A stretch of 58,536 nucleotides of DNA, taken from NCBI GenBank assembly GCA_035515475.1, contig DATJBF010000076.1:1-58536 (forward strand), in the 5' to 3' direction. Shown here in pieces: positions 39,645 through 50,808 of this stretch. A program made the translations under genes and the position numbers. The notes under the pieces are model-generated. The model was not told the DNA's origin. It made no database searches and saw only the letters and a program-made list of their open reading frames with translations. Numbering within the stretch: the first letter of the stretch is position 1; each line of letters starts with the position of its first letter. Origin of the DNA: DATJBF01 sp035515475. Lineage in GTDB: Bacteria; Verrucomicrobiota; Verrucomicrobiia; Palsa-1439.

Positions 39645-42330
39645 TCAGCTTGAGCTGGTTCGCCGACAAATCCAACAAGGCCACTGCCAAGCGCAAGCTT
39701 CGCCGGGCGCGCAGGTAAAGATAGCCGCCCCACACCACGATGAGCAGCAACGGCAGCGCCGTGATCGACCACAGCATCCACACCGGCACCTGGGCGACGG
39801 GCAACATGATCGACCACCACAACCGCGCCGCCAGACACATCGCCAGCGCGACCGCGAAGAATGAAATCTTGCCCCGCAACGTCCAGCCCGCATCCAACCG
39901 GGCCCGCAGCAAGCGCTTTTCCCCGCCGTGGTTTTCCGACACCGTCTTCACCATCACCCGGCTGAAGCGGTCGCCGTGGATGATCACATCAAACTCATCC
40001 CACCCGCTGTCGGTCCGCGACTGCCACTGGTCACGGTCGAGCAATTCAAGCAGCACCTCCAGGAACGTGAACCGTTCGATGGCCGCCTCGTTCCAATAAT
40101 TCAGCGTGTGGGTTATCCCAAGCCTGTGGTATTGCGCCGCCAAAGTACGCACCGTCTTGCGCGCCGCTTGCGGCGGTTCGGAAACGCGCAACTGGCGGGC
40201 ATACCGCGGCCAAGCGCGGACCAAGGGTTGCAGCAGATACAACCCCGCCACTACCGGTCGCGACCACCAGCGTCGCTGCCACGGCGGCAATTCGACGCGC
40301 ACGGCCGCCCAGGTCGCCACTCCCAAGCTCGCCAACATCGTCAACACGGGCAACGGCCACAGTGCCGGCCACACCGTCGCCAACAGGACACCGCCGACCG
40401 TGAACAACCCGTGCCACTCCATGCTGGTCAGCAACGCCAGGACACCGCCGGGCTCGGGCGTGTAAAGGGTCTGGAACAACGCGCTGCCAAATGCGCCGTG
40501 ATAAATCACGAATTTCCCGAAGAACCCGGCGATTCGAGACGGGCTGTAAATGCGTCCCCGCCAACGCATTCCACCAAGGCTGTTGAAGTATTCGGGATGT
40601 TTGCGCCGCAGCAGCGCTTCCGCCACGCCGTAACCGCGCTGTTGCTTGAGATACGCCGCGATGGTGTTGCGACGATAATGCCAGACGAACCCCGAGTGTG
40701 AGAACGCGATCCTGTGTCCCCGCTGCAGCAGCCGCCAGCACATGTCCACATCGTCGCCCGCGGCGCGGAACTGCGCGTCGAACCCGTGGATCTCGTCCAG
40801 CGCCCACCTCCAAAACGCCATGTTGCAGCCGGGGATATGCTCCGCGTTGCGGTCGTCGAGCATCACGTGGGCGGGGCCGCCCGGCGAAACGGCGACGCAG
40901 CCCGCGATCGGACTGTCCTCCGGAGGCGGAAAATTATGGCCGCCAATGGCGCAGGCATCGGTCTTCAACAAGTCACCCACGAGATAGTACAGCCAATCTT
41001 CGTCCGCCCGGCAGTCGCTGTCGGTGAACGCGACAATCTCACCCGTGGCGGCCAGGATCCCCGTGTTCCGGGCCGCACTCAGCCCGGCGTTCTGCTGGCT
41101 GATCGTTCGCACCGTCGGATAATGCGCGGCGACCCGCGCCGTGTCGTCGGTCGAACCGTCGTCGACGAGAACGATTTCGTAGTTTGGGTAATTCAGGTGG
41201 GTAAGTGAATCGAGGCACGCCGGCAAGGTGCGGGCGCCATTGCAACTGGCGATGACGACGCTCACTTTCGGGTACTGTGGCAGAGGAAAGTACGGCGCCC
41301 GCCGGTACTGTTCGGCGACCGCGCGAAATGAAGGGCGCGGCTTCCGGTCGCACGTCGTCAACCCGAAAAACCAGTTCTCAATCTGGTGCCCGCCCGTGTG
41401 CCAGTCGTCGGTAAACGCAAACAGGAAGATGCCCGCCAATCCTGCCCGAAACGCGATTTCGATGTGCCCGCTTAGGATTTGCGCCTTCGCCTCTTCGCCC
41501 TCGCGCATCGAATCGATGCCGAATTCGGCCAGCAGCAGCGGTTTGTCGCCGGCAATGCTCTGCAGGCGGTCGAGGTAGTTGGCGAACGGGCGCGGCCCGT
41601 GCAGATACACGTTGAAGCTGACGAAATCGAGGCTGGCTGGCTGCAGGAATTCGGTGGTCGGGAAATTGACAAAGGTCACCAGCCGCTGCGGGTCAACTTC
41701 CTTAACGATCGCCGCCAGTTCGTCGATGAAATGGGCGATGCGTTCCGCGCCATACCACCGGGCGATGTCGGGCGGAATCTCGTTGGCGAGCGTCAGCGCG
41801 AAAACGGCGGGATGTCCCGCCACCGCCTCGGCCGCCTGTCGGGTCGCCCGCCGCGCGAATTCGACGGTCTCGGCATCGTCGAGAAAGCAGGTGTGCTTCG
41901 GCCAGTAATAATCCACGAGTACTTTCAGTCCGTGCTGCTGCGCGAGGTCGAGAAACCACCGCGGCGGGACGTGGTAGACACGGAGGCAATTCGCATTGAG
42001 CTGCTTCATCAACTCGAAGTCCCTCGCGACCTGCTCCGGCTTGGGAAACGTACTCCCACTCGGGTCAACCTTGAACGGCCCGTAAGTCACGCCCCGGGGA
42101 TAAAACTTCCGCGAGCCGAGCCGGAAAAACTTCCCATCGGCCACCACGCGCTCAACCGGGGTCGCTACCAGCGGTGCCGGCTGTTCGGCGACGCCCGATT
42201 TGGCGGAACGCGCGGGAGACTGCGCGGGTGGAGTTTCAGTCAATTGGGGGTTCGGCACAAATTCCTCCCGGCCGAGGACTGCTCCCCGGCTCGGGTAATC
42301 CGTCATGCTTCTAGCAAATAATCGGGGCAT
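39604..42330 (-). CDS. Glycoside hydrolase (TIM-barrel) - GT2 fusion membrane protein
   Basis: The product has 908 residues from 42330 (42306 is also possible). Residues about 60-350 are a GH2/GH5-like TIM barrel: 'FYPRGVTYGPF', 'LANEIP' with the likely acid/base Glu and 'LLLAEFGID' with the nucleophile Glu. Residues about 365-600 are a GT2 domain ('VSVVIASCNGARTLPACLDSL', 'LVDDGSTDDTA', 'AFTDSDC', 'GDDVDMCWRLLQRG'). Several membrane helices and a soluble tail follow. It probably makes or trims a surface polysaccharide at the membrane. It lies 79 bp downstream of the EF-G-2 gene. Confidence 0.85.
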   Translation of the reverse strand: MPRLFARSMTDYPSRGAVLGREEFVPNPQLTETPPAQSPARSAKSGVAEQPAPLVATPVERVVADGKFFRLGSRKFYPRGVTYGPFKVDPSGSTFPKPEQVARDFELMKQLNANCLRVYHVPPRWFLDLAQQHGLKVLVDYYWPKHTCFLDDAETVEFARRATRQAAEAVAGHPAVFALTLANEIPPDIARWYGAERIAHFIDELAAIVKEVDPQRLVTFVNFPTTEFLQPASLDFVSFNVYLHGPRPFANYLDRLQSIAGDKPLLLAEFGIDSMREGEEAKAQILSGHIEIAFRAGLAGIFLFAFTDDWHTGGHQIENWFFGLTTCDRKPRPSFRAVAEQYRRAPYFPLPQYPKVSVVIASCNGARTLPACLDSLTHLNYPNYEIVLVDDGSTDDTARVAAHYPTVRTISQQNAGLSAARNTGILAATGEIVAFTDSDCRADEDWLYYLVGDLLKTDACAIGGHNFPPPEDSPIAGCVAVSPGGPAHVMLDDRNAEHIPGCNMAFWRWALDEIHGFDAQFRAAGDDVDMCWRLLQRGHRIAFSHSGFVWHYRRNTIAAYLKQQRGYGVAEALLRRKHPEYFNSLGGMRWRGRIYSPSRIAGFFGKFVIYHGAFGSALFQTLYTPEPGGVLALLTSMEWHGLFTVGGVLLATVWPALWPLPVLTMLASLGVATWAAVRVELPPWQRRWWSRPVVAGLYLLQPLVRAWPRYARQLRVSEPPQAARKTVRTLAAQYHRLGITHTLNYWNEAAIERFTFLEVLLELLDRDQWQSRTDSGWDEFDVIIHGDRFSRVMVKTVSENHGGEKRLLRARLDAGWTLRGKISFFAVALAMCLAARLWWSIMLPVAQVPVWMLWSITALPLLLIVVWGGYLYLRARRSLRLAVALLDLSANQLKLIKLNAPKKFVKPA

Positions 42331-42409
42331 CGTCAATGCAACCTTGGCTGGTGGAATTGACGACAACCGGCCGAGATTATTCAGATTTTGAGGGAAAATG
42401 CCCCGGAAA

Positions 42410-44449
<2,040 letters not shown>

Positions 44450-44549
44450 GATGGAGAATCTCCCGAAAAACCTGGTTTGCTTTTGTCAGACTCCGTCTCG
44501 CTCGGCGCAAAACGCGTGGAGATTGAACCCGAACCGCCTGTCGAATCAA

Positions 44550-44585
44550 GCAAAAAGCCCCGCGTTTTTTCGCGCTTGACGGGGC
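44550..44585 (-). terminator. Terminator-like hairpin upstream of the EF-G paralogue
   Basis: On the minus strand GCCCCG...CGCG-AAAAAA-CGCGGGGC is followed by TTTTTG (44551-44556). It would stop minus-strand transcripts entering from upstream. It overlaps the promoter of the plus-strand gene at 44647. Confidence 0.45.
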
Positions 44586-44604
44586 GAAACTTTTCCCCTA
44601 CACA
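44576..44604 (+). promoter_or_regulatory. Promoter of the secreted small protein gene
   Basis: TTGACG (44576-44581) and TACACA (44599-44604) have 17-base spacing. An AGGAGG ribosome site precedes the ATG at 44647. Confidence 0.55.
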
Positions 44605-44646
44605 GGCGTCGTCGTTGTTAAACCAACCCAACCACAGGAGGCTAGG

Positions 44647-45024
44647 ATGAGTAGGCAAGTCGTACGGAGTATTCTGTTCGGAACCGTGGCCATTGTGGCT
44701 CTCGCGTTCAACCTGCCCGCCCGCGGCGAAGAGGCTGAGAAAGCCCCGAAGCCGTCGAAACACCAGTACACGGGCCTGATCGAGTCGGTGGATGCCGCAG
44801 CCAAAACGGTGACCATCAAGAAGCGGGAAGGCGACGCCAAGACCTTCACCTGCGCTGAGAAATGCAAGCTCAGCACCAAGGACAAACAAGGCGCCGAGTT
44901 GTCCGACTTCAAGGTGGGCGAGAAAGTCGTCGCGTTCTACACGGAAGAGGACGGCAAGAACATGCTGCACAAGTTGATGCCACCCAAATCCAAGAAGGGG
45001 ATGGACCAGCCCGAAGACCGCTAA
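44647..45024 (+). CDS. Secreted small beta-rich protein
   Basis: The product has 125 residues with a signal peptide (about 1-27, 'SILFGTVAIVALAFNLPARG'). The mature part, 'YTGLIESVDAAAKTVTIKKRE...KTFTCAEKCKLST', 'FKVGEKVVAFYTEEDG', is an OB-like small beta domain as in DUF5666-type proteins. It has two cysteines. It resembles the product of 52226-52660. Function unknown. It has its own promoter and terminator and so is monocistronic. Confidence 0.75.
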   Translation: MSRQVVRSILFGTVAIVALAFNLPARGEEAEKAPKPSKHQYTGLIESVDAAAKTVTIKKREGDAKTFTCAEKCKLSTKDKQGAELSDFKVGEKVVAFYTEEDGKNMLHKLMPPKSKKGMDQPEDR

Positions 45025-45043
45025 GCCATTGGCCATGACCTGT

Positions 45044-45070
45044 GGGAACCCAAGAAGGTTCCCTTTTTTT
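45044..45070 (+). terminator. Rho-independent terminator
   Basis: GGGAACC/GGTTCCC (7-bp stem, 6-base loop) is followed directly by seven T residues, 20 bp after the stop of the secreted small protein gene. Confidence 0.95.
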
Positions 45071-45124
45071 GTGCCCGGATTTCCCATGCTGGTGGCACGA
45101 CACACCTCATCAGAAACAGCCGTT

Positions 45125-45192
45125 GGTAGGGGCCGACCGCCGGGCGGCCCGCCCCGCAGCGACTCGGCGCGCCCGGCGGTCGCGCCCTACCC
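45125..45192. repeat. Large palindromic element between convergent genes
   Basis: GGTAGGGGCCGACCGCCGGG at the left is matched by CCCGGCGGTCGCGCCCTACC at the right, with one or two mismatches, around a 20-odd-base loop. It is a REP-like intergenic palindrome. Confidence 0.75.
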
Positions 45193-45215
45193 ATCAGATC
45201 GAGTGTGTCGCCGCC

Positions 45216-46106
45216 CTAGCCTTTCACGTACCGCGCGATCCCTTCCTCGAACTGCTCCGTCTTCAATAGGAAATCCCGCTCGGCCGGTTTCGGATCACCA
45301 ACGTTGTCTTCCCGCAGCATCAACAGTTGATCGCGCGTGAACGGCGGATTCGGCAGGATCCTTTCGAACAGCGCCGCCTGCAACCGCGCCAGCGGGAGCG
45401 GCAAATGCAGCTTCGGCTTCCGCGAACCCAGAATCGATTGCAGTTTGTCGTACAGATCGTTCCACGTGAACGCCTCCGGCCCGCAAAGATCGTACGTCTT
45501 GCCGATGCTGGTTTCGTTGCGGATGGCGGCGACAAAGGCTGCGGCCACGTTCTCGATGGAGATCGGTTGAATCTTCGTGTTGCCGCTGCCGAGCACGGGC
45601 ACAAACGGCAGACGGCGCACCACCTTCGCCAACGTGTTCACGGATTTGTCTTTCGGCCCGTAAATCACAGACGGACGGAAGATCGTCCAGGCCAGCCGGC
45701 TTTTGCGGACATACTCTTCCGCCGCCCATTTCGTCTGATGGTAACGGCTCCGCGCGGTCTCGCGCGTCCCCAACGCGCTCATGTGCAGGAACCGTTTCGC
45801 ATCCGACTTCTTCGCCTCATCGACGACGTGCTGGGTGGCCTGCGTGTGGGCCCGCTCGAACGTGCTTTCTTTCCATTCGCGGATGATGCCCACCAGATGA
45901 ATCACGCACTTGGCGCCCTGCATCGCGCCTTCGATGGACGGCGCGTACAACACGTTGCCGTGGAAGAGTTCCACCCCGTATCGATCTGCCAGCCACTGTG
46001 TCCGCTTTGGTTCGCGGACAATTGCGCGGACCGGATGACCCGCCGCGCGCACCTGTTTGACAATCTCCTCCCCAACGAATCCCGTCGCTCCCGTGATGAC
46101 AATCAT
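45216..46106 (-). CDS. NAD(P)-binding atypical SDR (NDUFA9-like)
   Basis: The product has 296 residues. 'IVITGATGFVGEEIVKQ' is the Rossmann glycine motif; 'RSRYHQTKWAAEEYV' has the YxxxK pair; 'IFRPSVIYGPKDKSVN' is typical of the complex I NDUFA9-type branch of extended SDR proteins. These often act in quinone, lipid or sterol-like metabolism, and the exact substrate is unknown. It follows nagA in the same direction with a 69-bp gap. Confidence 0.85.
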   Translation of the reverse strand: MIVITGATGFVGEEIVKQVRAAGHPVRAIVREPKRTQWLADRYGVELFHGNVLYAPSIEGAMQGAKCVIHLVGIIREWKESTFERAHTQATQHVVDEAKKSDAKRFLHMSALGTRETARSRYHQTKWAAEEYVRKSRLAWTIFRPSVIYGPKDKSVNTLAKVVRRLPFVPVLGSGNTKIQPISIENVAAAFVAAIRNETSIGKTYDLCGPEAFTWNDLYDKLQSILGSRKPKLHLPLPLARLQAALFERILPNPPFTRDQLLMLREDNVGDPKPAERDFLLKTEQFEEGIARYVKG

Positions 46107-46175
46107 CGCGTCCTGTCGCTATTGAATCGCTCAGACCGAAGCTCAGCCCCCGGCTACAGGTCTTGCCGGGCGCCC

Positions 46176-47357
46176 TTACGCTGTCTTGGCCTCGTATTCG
46201 ACCCGACCACCGACCAACGTTTTCTCGACCGCGAAACCGCCCGAAAAAATCACCATGTCCGCATCTTTGCGCGGTTCAATGCTGCCCTTGTGGCTGTTGA
46301 TTCCCAAGGCCCGCGACGGATTCAGACTCGCCATGCGCACTGCATCCGCCAGCGACACGCCGGCCAGTTCGACCATGTTTTTCACCATCTGGATCAGGGT
46401 CGACACGCTGCCGGCCAGCGCTGAGCCGTCGGCAATCATTCCCACGCCGTCCCGCACCACCGCGCGCGTTTCGCTGACCATGAATTCTGCGCCCTCGGTC
46501 AGCCCCGCCCCGGCCGTGGCGTCGGTGACAAGGCAAATCTTGTCCACGCCCTTTGCCCGCACGGCCAGCCGCATTAATCCGGGGTGCACGTGTTTGCCGT
46601 CGGCGATCAACTCCAGCATCACGCGGTCATCGGCCAGAAACGTCTCCAGCGCACCGGGCGACCGGAACGCGCCCGACTTCGTCGTGCTCGACATACAGTT
46701 GAACGCATGCGTCGCATGGCACAGACCGCGGTCGACGGCTGCGCGCGCCTGCTCGTAGCTGGCCGCCGTGTGCCCGCCACTGGGCAGAATCTCCCGTTCC
46801 AAGAGCGCGTCGATGAGTTCGAATGCGCCGGGCAACTCCGGCGCCAGCGTCATCTGCGTGATCAAGCCGTCTCGGTCGAGCCACTGTCCGTACTCGACCG
46901 GGTTGGGTTTGTGAATGAACTCCGACGGCTGTGCCCCACCCCGTTCCTGCGAAATGTACGGCCCCTCGATGTGCGCCCCGAGGATTTGCGCGCCACCGAA
47001 ATCGTGGCCCATCGCCTTCGATATCGCATCGAGCGCCGCGCCGATTCTCTCCGCAGAATGCGTGGTGGTGGTTGGCGTCATCGCCGTCGTTCCGCCCGAC
47101 GCATGGAACTTGGCGATCTGCGCCAGCGACTCGATGCTGCCGTCCATCGTGTCGCGGCCGAGCGCGCCGTGCACGTGCATGTCCACGAAACCCGGCGCAA
47201 CGAAACTCTCATGGGCGTCGATGACCTTGGCGTCCTCGGGCCAGAGCACTTGCGAAGTCGGCGCGACCTGTTTGATCTTGCCGCCCTCGACGACCACGCA
47301 ATGATTCTCCAACACGCCGTGCGGTCCGACCACCCGACCGTTGATGATGACTATCAT
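46176..47357 (-). CDS. nagA: N-acetylglucosamine-6-phosphate deacetylase
   Basis: The product has 393 residues from the ATG at 47357; 38 further codons of open frame upstream look non-coding. Motifs: 'GFVDMHVHGALGRDTMDG', 'GAHIEGPYIS', 'PSGGHTAASYEQA', 'ATHAFNCMSSTTKS' and 'CLVTDATAGAGL' with the catalytic Asp. It deacetylates GlcNAc-6-phosphate in amino-sugar catabolism and cell-wall recycling. There is no nagB nearby. Confidence 0.93.
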   Translation of the reverse strand: MIVIINGRVVGPHGVLENHCVVVEGGKIKQVAPTSQVLWPEDAKVIDAHESFVAPGFVDMHVHGALGRDTMDGSIESLAQIAKFHASGGTTAMTPTTTTHSAERIGAALDAISKAMGHDFGGAQILGAHIEGPYISQERGGAQPSEFIHKPNPVEYGQWLDRDGLITQMTLAPELPGAFELIDALLEREILPSGGHTAASYEQARAAVDRGLCHATHAFNCMSSTTKSGAFRSPGALETFLADDRVMLELIADGKHVHPGLMRLAVRAKGVDKICLVTDATAGAGLTEGAEFMVSETRAVVRDGVGMIADGSALAGSVSTLIQMVKNMVELAGVSLADAVRMASLNPSRALGINSHKGSIEPRKDADMVIFSGGFAVEKTLVGGRVEYEAKTA

Positions 47358-47467
47358 GCCCGCGCAGTATGGCGGCACCTTGTCCCCCAGACAAGCGCGA
47401 ATGATTGGATTCTCGCGAGCGAGATTGTCGGAGATCTGTTTGTCGCCGCCCTTGTTCGTCAGTGGAC

Positions 47468-48115
47468 TCAATCATCGCGGTGGCTCCGTCGCACGCGGTA
47501 CAGCCGTTCGGTGAAGCCGCCTTCCTTCTCAAAGGCGGCGGCTTGCGCCGCCAACTGCCGGTCGAGGAGGTAGCAGCACAAGTTCAGCAGGGAGAGCGCG
47601 GCATTGGCCACCAACTCCTCAGACCTCGGCACCGGCGGACACGGACGCTCACCGACCGTCACCGGTTTGTCCGTCCGTGCTCGTCCGCGAGTGGCCGTGG
47701 CCGTCTTCGCTCTCTGGCGCTCATCTTCCACCCACGCACGAACCTTCTCCAGCGTGGCACAGCGCTTCGCCTTGAAGCGCATCAGCGCCGGATGTGCCGG
47801 CGCCCACATTTCCAGCCCGCGCTGACGCAGGAAATCTTCGTAATCCAGCCGCAGTTCTTCGAGGCTGGCGCGAGCCACGTTCGTGAGTTTGAGCTCGGTT
47901 TTCTTCGACGTGCCCGATGCCTGGCTGCTCTCGGCGATATTCTGCACGCCCGATCGGGCGGCCTGCACCATCTGATCGTGCGTCCGGCTGCGCTTATTGA
48001 TGTAGCGATCGCAGAACCGAACCGTCACGTCATAAACCAACTGCGCCACACGGAAACCCTTCAGCCGCCGATAGCCACCGTGCAATGGAATCAGTTTTTC
48101 GGGTTCAGACATCAT
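47468..48115 (-). CDS. Four-helix-bundle suffix-domain protein
   Basis: The product has 215 residues and carries the pattern 'LIPLHGGYRRLKGFRVAQLVYDVTVRFCDRYINKRSRTHDQMVQAARSGVQNIAE' (shown across the motif, starting near residue 8), then 'SGTSKKTELKLTNVARASLEELRLDYEDFLRQRGL', typical of the four-helix-bundle suffix family. A low-complexity insert of about 30 residues ('TATATRGRART...ERPCPPVPRSEE') precedes the last helix ('ALSLLNLCCYLLDRQLAAQAAAFE'). It overlaps the end of comEC by 4 bp. The role of the family is unknown. Confidence 0.85.
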   Translation of the reverse strand: MMSEPEKLIPLHGGYRRLKGFRVAQLVYDVTVRFCDRYINKRSRTHDQMVQAARSGVQNIAESSQASGTSKKTELKLTNVARASLEELRLDYEDFLRQRGLEMWAPAHPALMRFKAKRCATLEKVRAWVEDERQRAKTATATRGRARTDKPVTVGERPCPPVPRSEELVANAALSLLNLCCYLLDRQLAAQAAAFEKEGGFTERLYRVRRSHRDD

Positions 48116-50541
48116 TTGAGATATGTGTTGATTGCATACCCCTCCCGCGTCAGGCGCATCGTGACGGCGCCGGTGTCGTCGGTGCGGTAGAGGGCGATGC
48201 CGCGCTGCGCGACCCGGTCACGCAAAGCCGGCTCGGGATACCGGTTGCTCGGGCGCAAACCCACCACTTGCACGACCGCTTCGGGCCGGACCGCGTCGAG
48301 GAACTCGCCCGTGCACGATGTCTCCCTGCCGTGCTGGCCTTTGACGATCACCTGCGCCCGGAGGTCCGGAAAATCCTTCACGAGCCGTTTCTCGACCGTT
48401 TCGCCTACGTCAGACATGTACAGCACACGCGTTGGACCGAACTCGATTGCCAACACGACCGCGTTGTCGTCGCTCCGATTGGACGCCGGGCCTGGCGGCG
48501 GATTCAACACCCGGACGTGCACGCCGCGGCCAAACTGCAGTTCATTGCCGGCTTTCACGACGCGGAGTGAAACGCCACGGGCTTTCATGGCTCCGAGCCA
48601 CTGCCCGTAGTACTTCGAATGCGAGTGAAGCCCGTTGTAGATCGCTACCCGCGTCGGCACCTCGTGTGCCACGACGGCCAGTCCCGCCGCGTGCGCCTTG
48701 TCGCCACGCGTCAGCACCATCGCCGCCAAGCGGTCGACGCCCTGCGCTCGCAAGAACGGAACGATCACACGCGCTCCGCTCCAATCACTGCCCCCGTCGA
48801 TCAGCACATCACCATATTCACCAGCGCCATCGAGGAACATCGACATCCCGTCGTTCAGCGCGAGCACGGTGAGGTCGACTTTGTCAGCGCGGCTACTGTT
48901 CAGGAACAGCGCCACGCCAACGATCGGCGCCGCCATCGCGACCGCCAAGTGGTGCCGTGGCGCACCCAGGCGCCGGCTCAGCAACAGCATACCCAGTCCG
49001 TAATACCCGCACGTGGCCCACAGCGGCGGCGCCTGAACAAACCAGTGGCCGACCGGGACGCCGCTTAGCCATTCGACACCGCGAATCATCGCGCTCAGGA
49101 GGAAGAAGTTCGCGTTGTTCAGCGTGAGCGTCAGCCACGGCCACACGGGAAACGCCAAGAGCGACAGCATACCCAGGGCGATGATGAACCCGAGCAGCGG
49201 GACGACCAGCAGGTTCGCCACAACGCTGATCGGGGTGAACACGTGGAAGTATGTCGCCATCAGCGGCAACAACCCTGCCCACACCGCCAGCGAGGCGCTC
49301 ACCAACCGCACCCACCAAATTGCGGCTGGTTCGACCGCCTGTCGCCACCGCGGCACGAACGATCGTGGCAAGAACGGATCGGGCGCGATCACGGTTCGGA
49401 GCCGGACCTCGATCCGTGGCGACAACGTCAGCAAACTCAACACGGCGGCGAACGACAACACAAACCCGCCGTCGAACAGTTGCGACGGATCCACAACCAG
49501 AATGACGAGCGCCGCGGCCGCCAACGTGTTAAGCGAGTCCGCAGGCCGTACCAACATCCAAGCGACGAGCCACGCGCACGCCATGACCAGCGCCCGCACG
49601 GCGCCCGGCCGGGCACCCGTTGCGAATACGTAAACGATCAGCAACGGAATGGCCGCCAGCCCGCACCAACGTCGCGGGATCCGCAACAACCGAAGAACGA
49701 CCAACACCACCGCCGTGACGAGTCCCACGTGCAGTCCCGAGATGGCGAACACGTGGAACACGCCGGTGCGCTGAAAACCGGCGTATGTGTCGGGCGGAAT
49801 CTCCGAGCGTTCACCGATGACCATCCCCGCCAGCACGCCCGCCAATTTCGGTTCATCTTCCAGTCCCAGTCGCAGGGCGCGCTCCAGGTATTCGCGTAGC
49901 CCGAGCGAAACCGCGAGGACGGAATTGCCGCGACCGTGGGCATCGACCGACACGCCATCCTTCTGAAGAATTGTGGCGGCGAAATGCATCCCGCGGTGGG
50001 CCAACCAGGCGCGCCAGTCGAACGCGCCGGGATTGGCCACCGGCAGCGGCACGCGCAACACCGCCGCGAGCGTGACACAATCGCCATAACGCAGAGGCTC
50101 GACCGGGGTTGACTGGCTGCCGGTGGCGAACACAAAAATGCGGCCACTTGTGGGCCGCCATTGCCCGTCTTGTTGCAGCGCGGACAATTCGAGTTCGAAG
50201 CGCAGCCGCTCGGCTCCGCCGTCGTTCGCGGCCTCCTCCCGATAGCCGGTATCGGTGACAATCACGCCGCGCAGGATCGCATTTTGGTCGCGCGGCCCGA
50301 GCAGCCGCGTGATGTCGATTGGCGAAGAAATCGTGGACGTCCGCCGGATCCCGAGGATCCCCGCGGCGAAGACCGTCGCGAACAGTGCGACAACCCCAAA
50401 ACGTGTTCGATACAACAACAAGAAAGCGGCGAGTAAACACGCCACCAAACAGAACAACATCGTCACCGGCCAATTGGTCAGTGACCCCATCCAAATCCCC
50501 GAGGCAAACGTGACCACGAGCCCCGTGAGCGGACGTTTCAT
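48112..50541 (-). CDS. comEC: DNA internalisation protein ComEC/Rec2
   Basis: The product has 809 residues. It has N-terminal membrane helices, a DUF4131-type segment, the competence domain ('FQRTGVFHVFAISGLHVGLVTAVVLV', 'GARPGAVRALVMACAWLVAWML') and a C-terminal MBL-like domain ('LTVLALNDGMSMFLDG', 'VLIDGGSDWSGARVIVPFLRAQGVDRL', 'KGQHGRETSCTGEFLDAVRPEAVV'). It forms the inner-membrane channel for single-stranded DNA in transformation. The metal-binding HxHxDH motif usual in the MBL part is replaced by 'TRGDKAHAAG', so nuclease activity may be lost. No comEA lies next to it. Confidence 0.92.
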   Translation of the reverse strand: MKRPLTGLVVTFASGIWMGSLTNWPVTMLFCLVACLLAAFLLLYRTRFGVVALFATVFAAGILGIRRTSTISSPIDITRLLGPRDQNAILRGVIVTDTGYREEAANDGGAERLRFELELSALQQDGQWRPTSGRIFVFATGSQSTPVEPLRYGDCVTLAAVLRVPLPVANPGAFDWRAWLAHRGMHFAATILQKDGVSVDAHGRGNSVLAVSLGLREYLERALRLGLEDEPKLAGVLAGMVIGERSEIPPDTYAGFQRTGVFHVFAISGLHVGLVTAVVLVVLRLLRIPRRWCGLAAIPLLIVYVFATGARPGAVRALVMACAWLVAWMLVRPADSLNTLAAAALVILVVDPSQLFDGGFVLSFAAVLSLLTLSPRIEVRLRTVIAPDPFLPRSFVPRWRQAVEPAAIWWVRLVSASLAVWAGLLPLMATYFHVFTPISVVANLLVVPLLGFIIALGMLSLLAFPVWPWLTLTLNNANFFLLSAMIRGVEWLSGVPVGHWFVQAPPLWATCGYYGLGMLLLSRRLGAPRHHLAVAMAAPIVGVALFLNSSRADKVDLTVLALNDGMSMFLDGAGEYGDVLIDGGSDWSGARVIVPFLRAQGVDRLAAMVLTRGDKAHAAGLAVVAHEVPTRVAIYNGLHSHSKYYGQWLGAMKARGVSLRVVKAGNELQFGRGVHVRVLNPPPGPASNRSDDNAVVLAIEFGPTRVLYMSDVGETVEKRLVKDFPDLRAQVIVKGQHGRETSCTGEFLDAVRPEAVVQVVGLRPSNRYPEPALRDRVAQRGIALYRTDDTGAVTMRLTREGYAINTYLK

Positions 50542-50808
50542 TTGTCAGGCGTCAGGTTTACATGCGTCAGCAATCGTTCAGCCGAGATAAGGAGTTTTCA
50601 CTCCAACGGGGGAGACGAATTCCGGACCGGCAAAGAATCGACGGGGAAACTTTCCCGGGGATTTTACGGGCAAAAGCCTTCGGGCGCAATGAAACAAATC
50701 GACGCGTTCGGTGCGTCAGGCGCATTCGAGCACTGAGCCGGATTGTAGCCGCGAGCCGGCTCGCGGCTACAACCCCGGTGACAAGAGCGGCAGGCCTCCT
50801 GAGAAGCC
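50542..50808. repeat. Intergenic stretch with perfect 30-bp palindrome
   Basis: Bases 50743-50772 are perfectly self-complementary (TTGTAGCCGCGAGCC followed by its reverse complement). It lies after thiD and before comEC. Its core resembles the GTAGTC element at 2776-2831. No gene is recognised in the rest of the stretch. Confidence 0.8.

Noticed and set aside
44453..45216. tRNA or other small RNA gene in the gap around 44450-44646
   Set aside because: No cloverleaf or conserved T-arm sequence is visible; only promoter and terminator signals are present.
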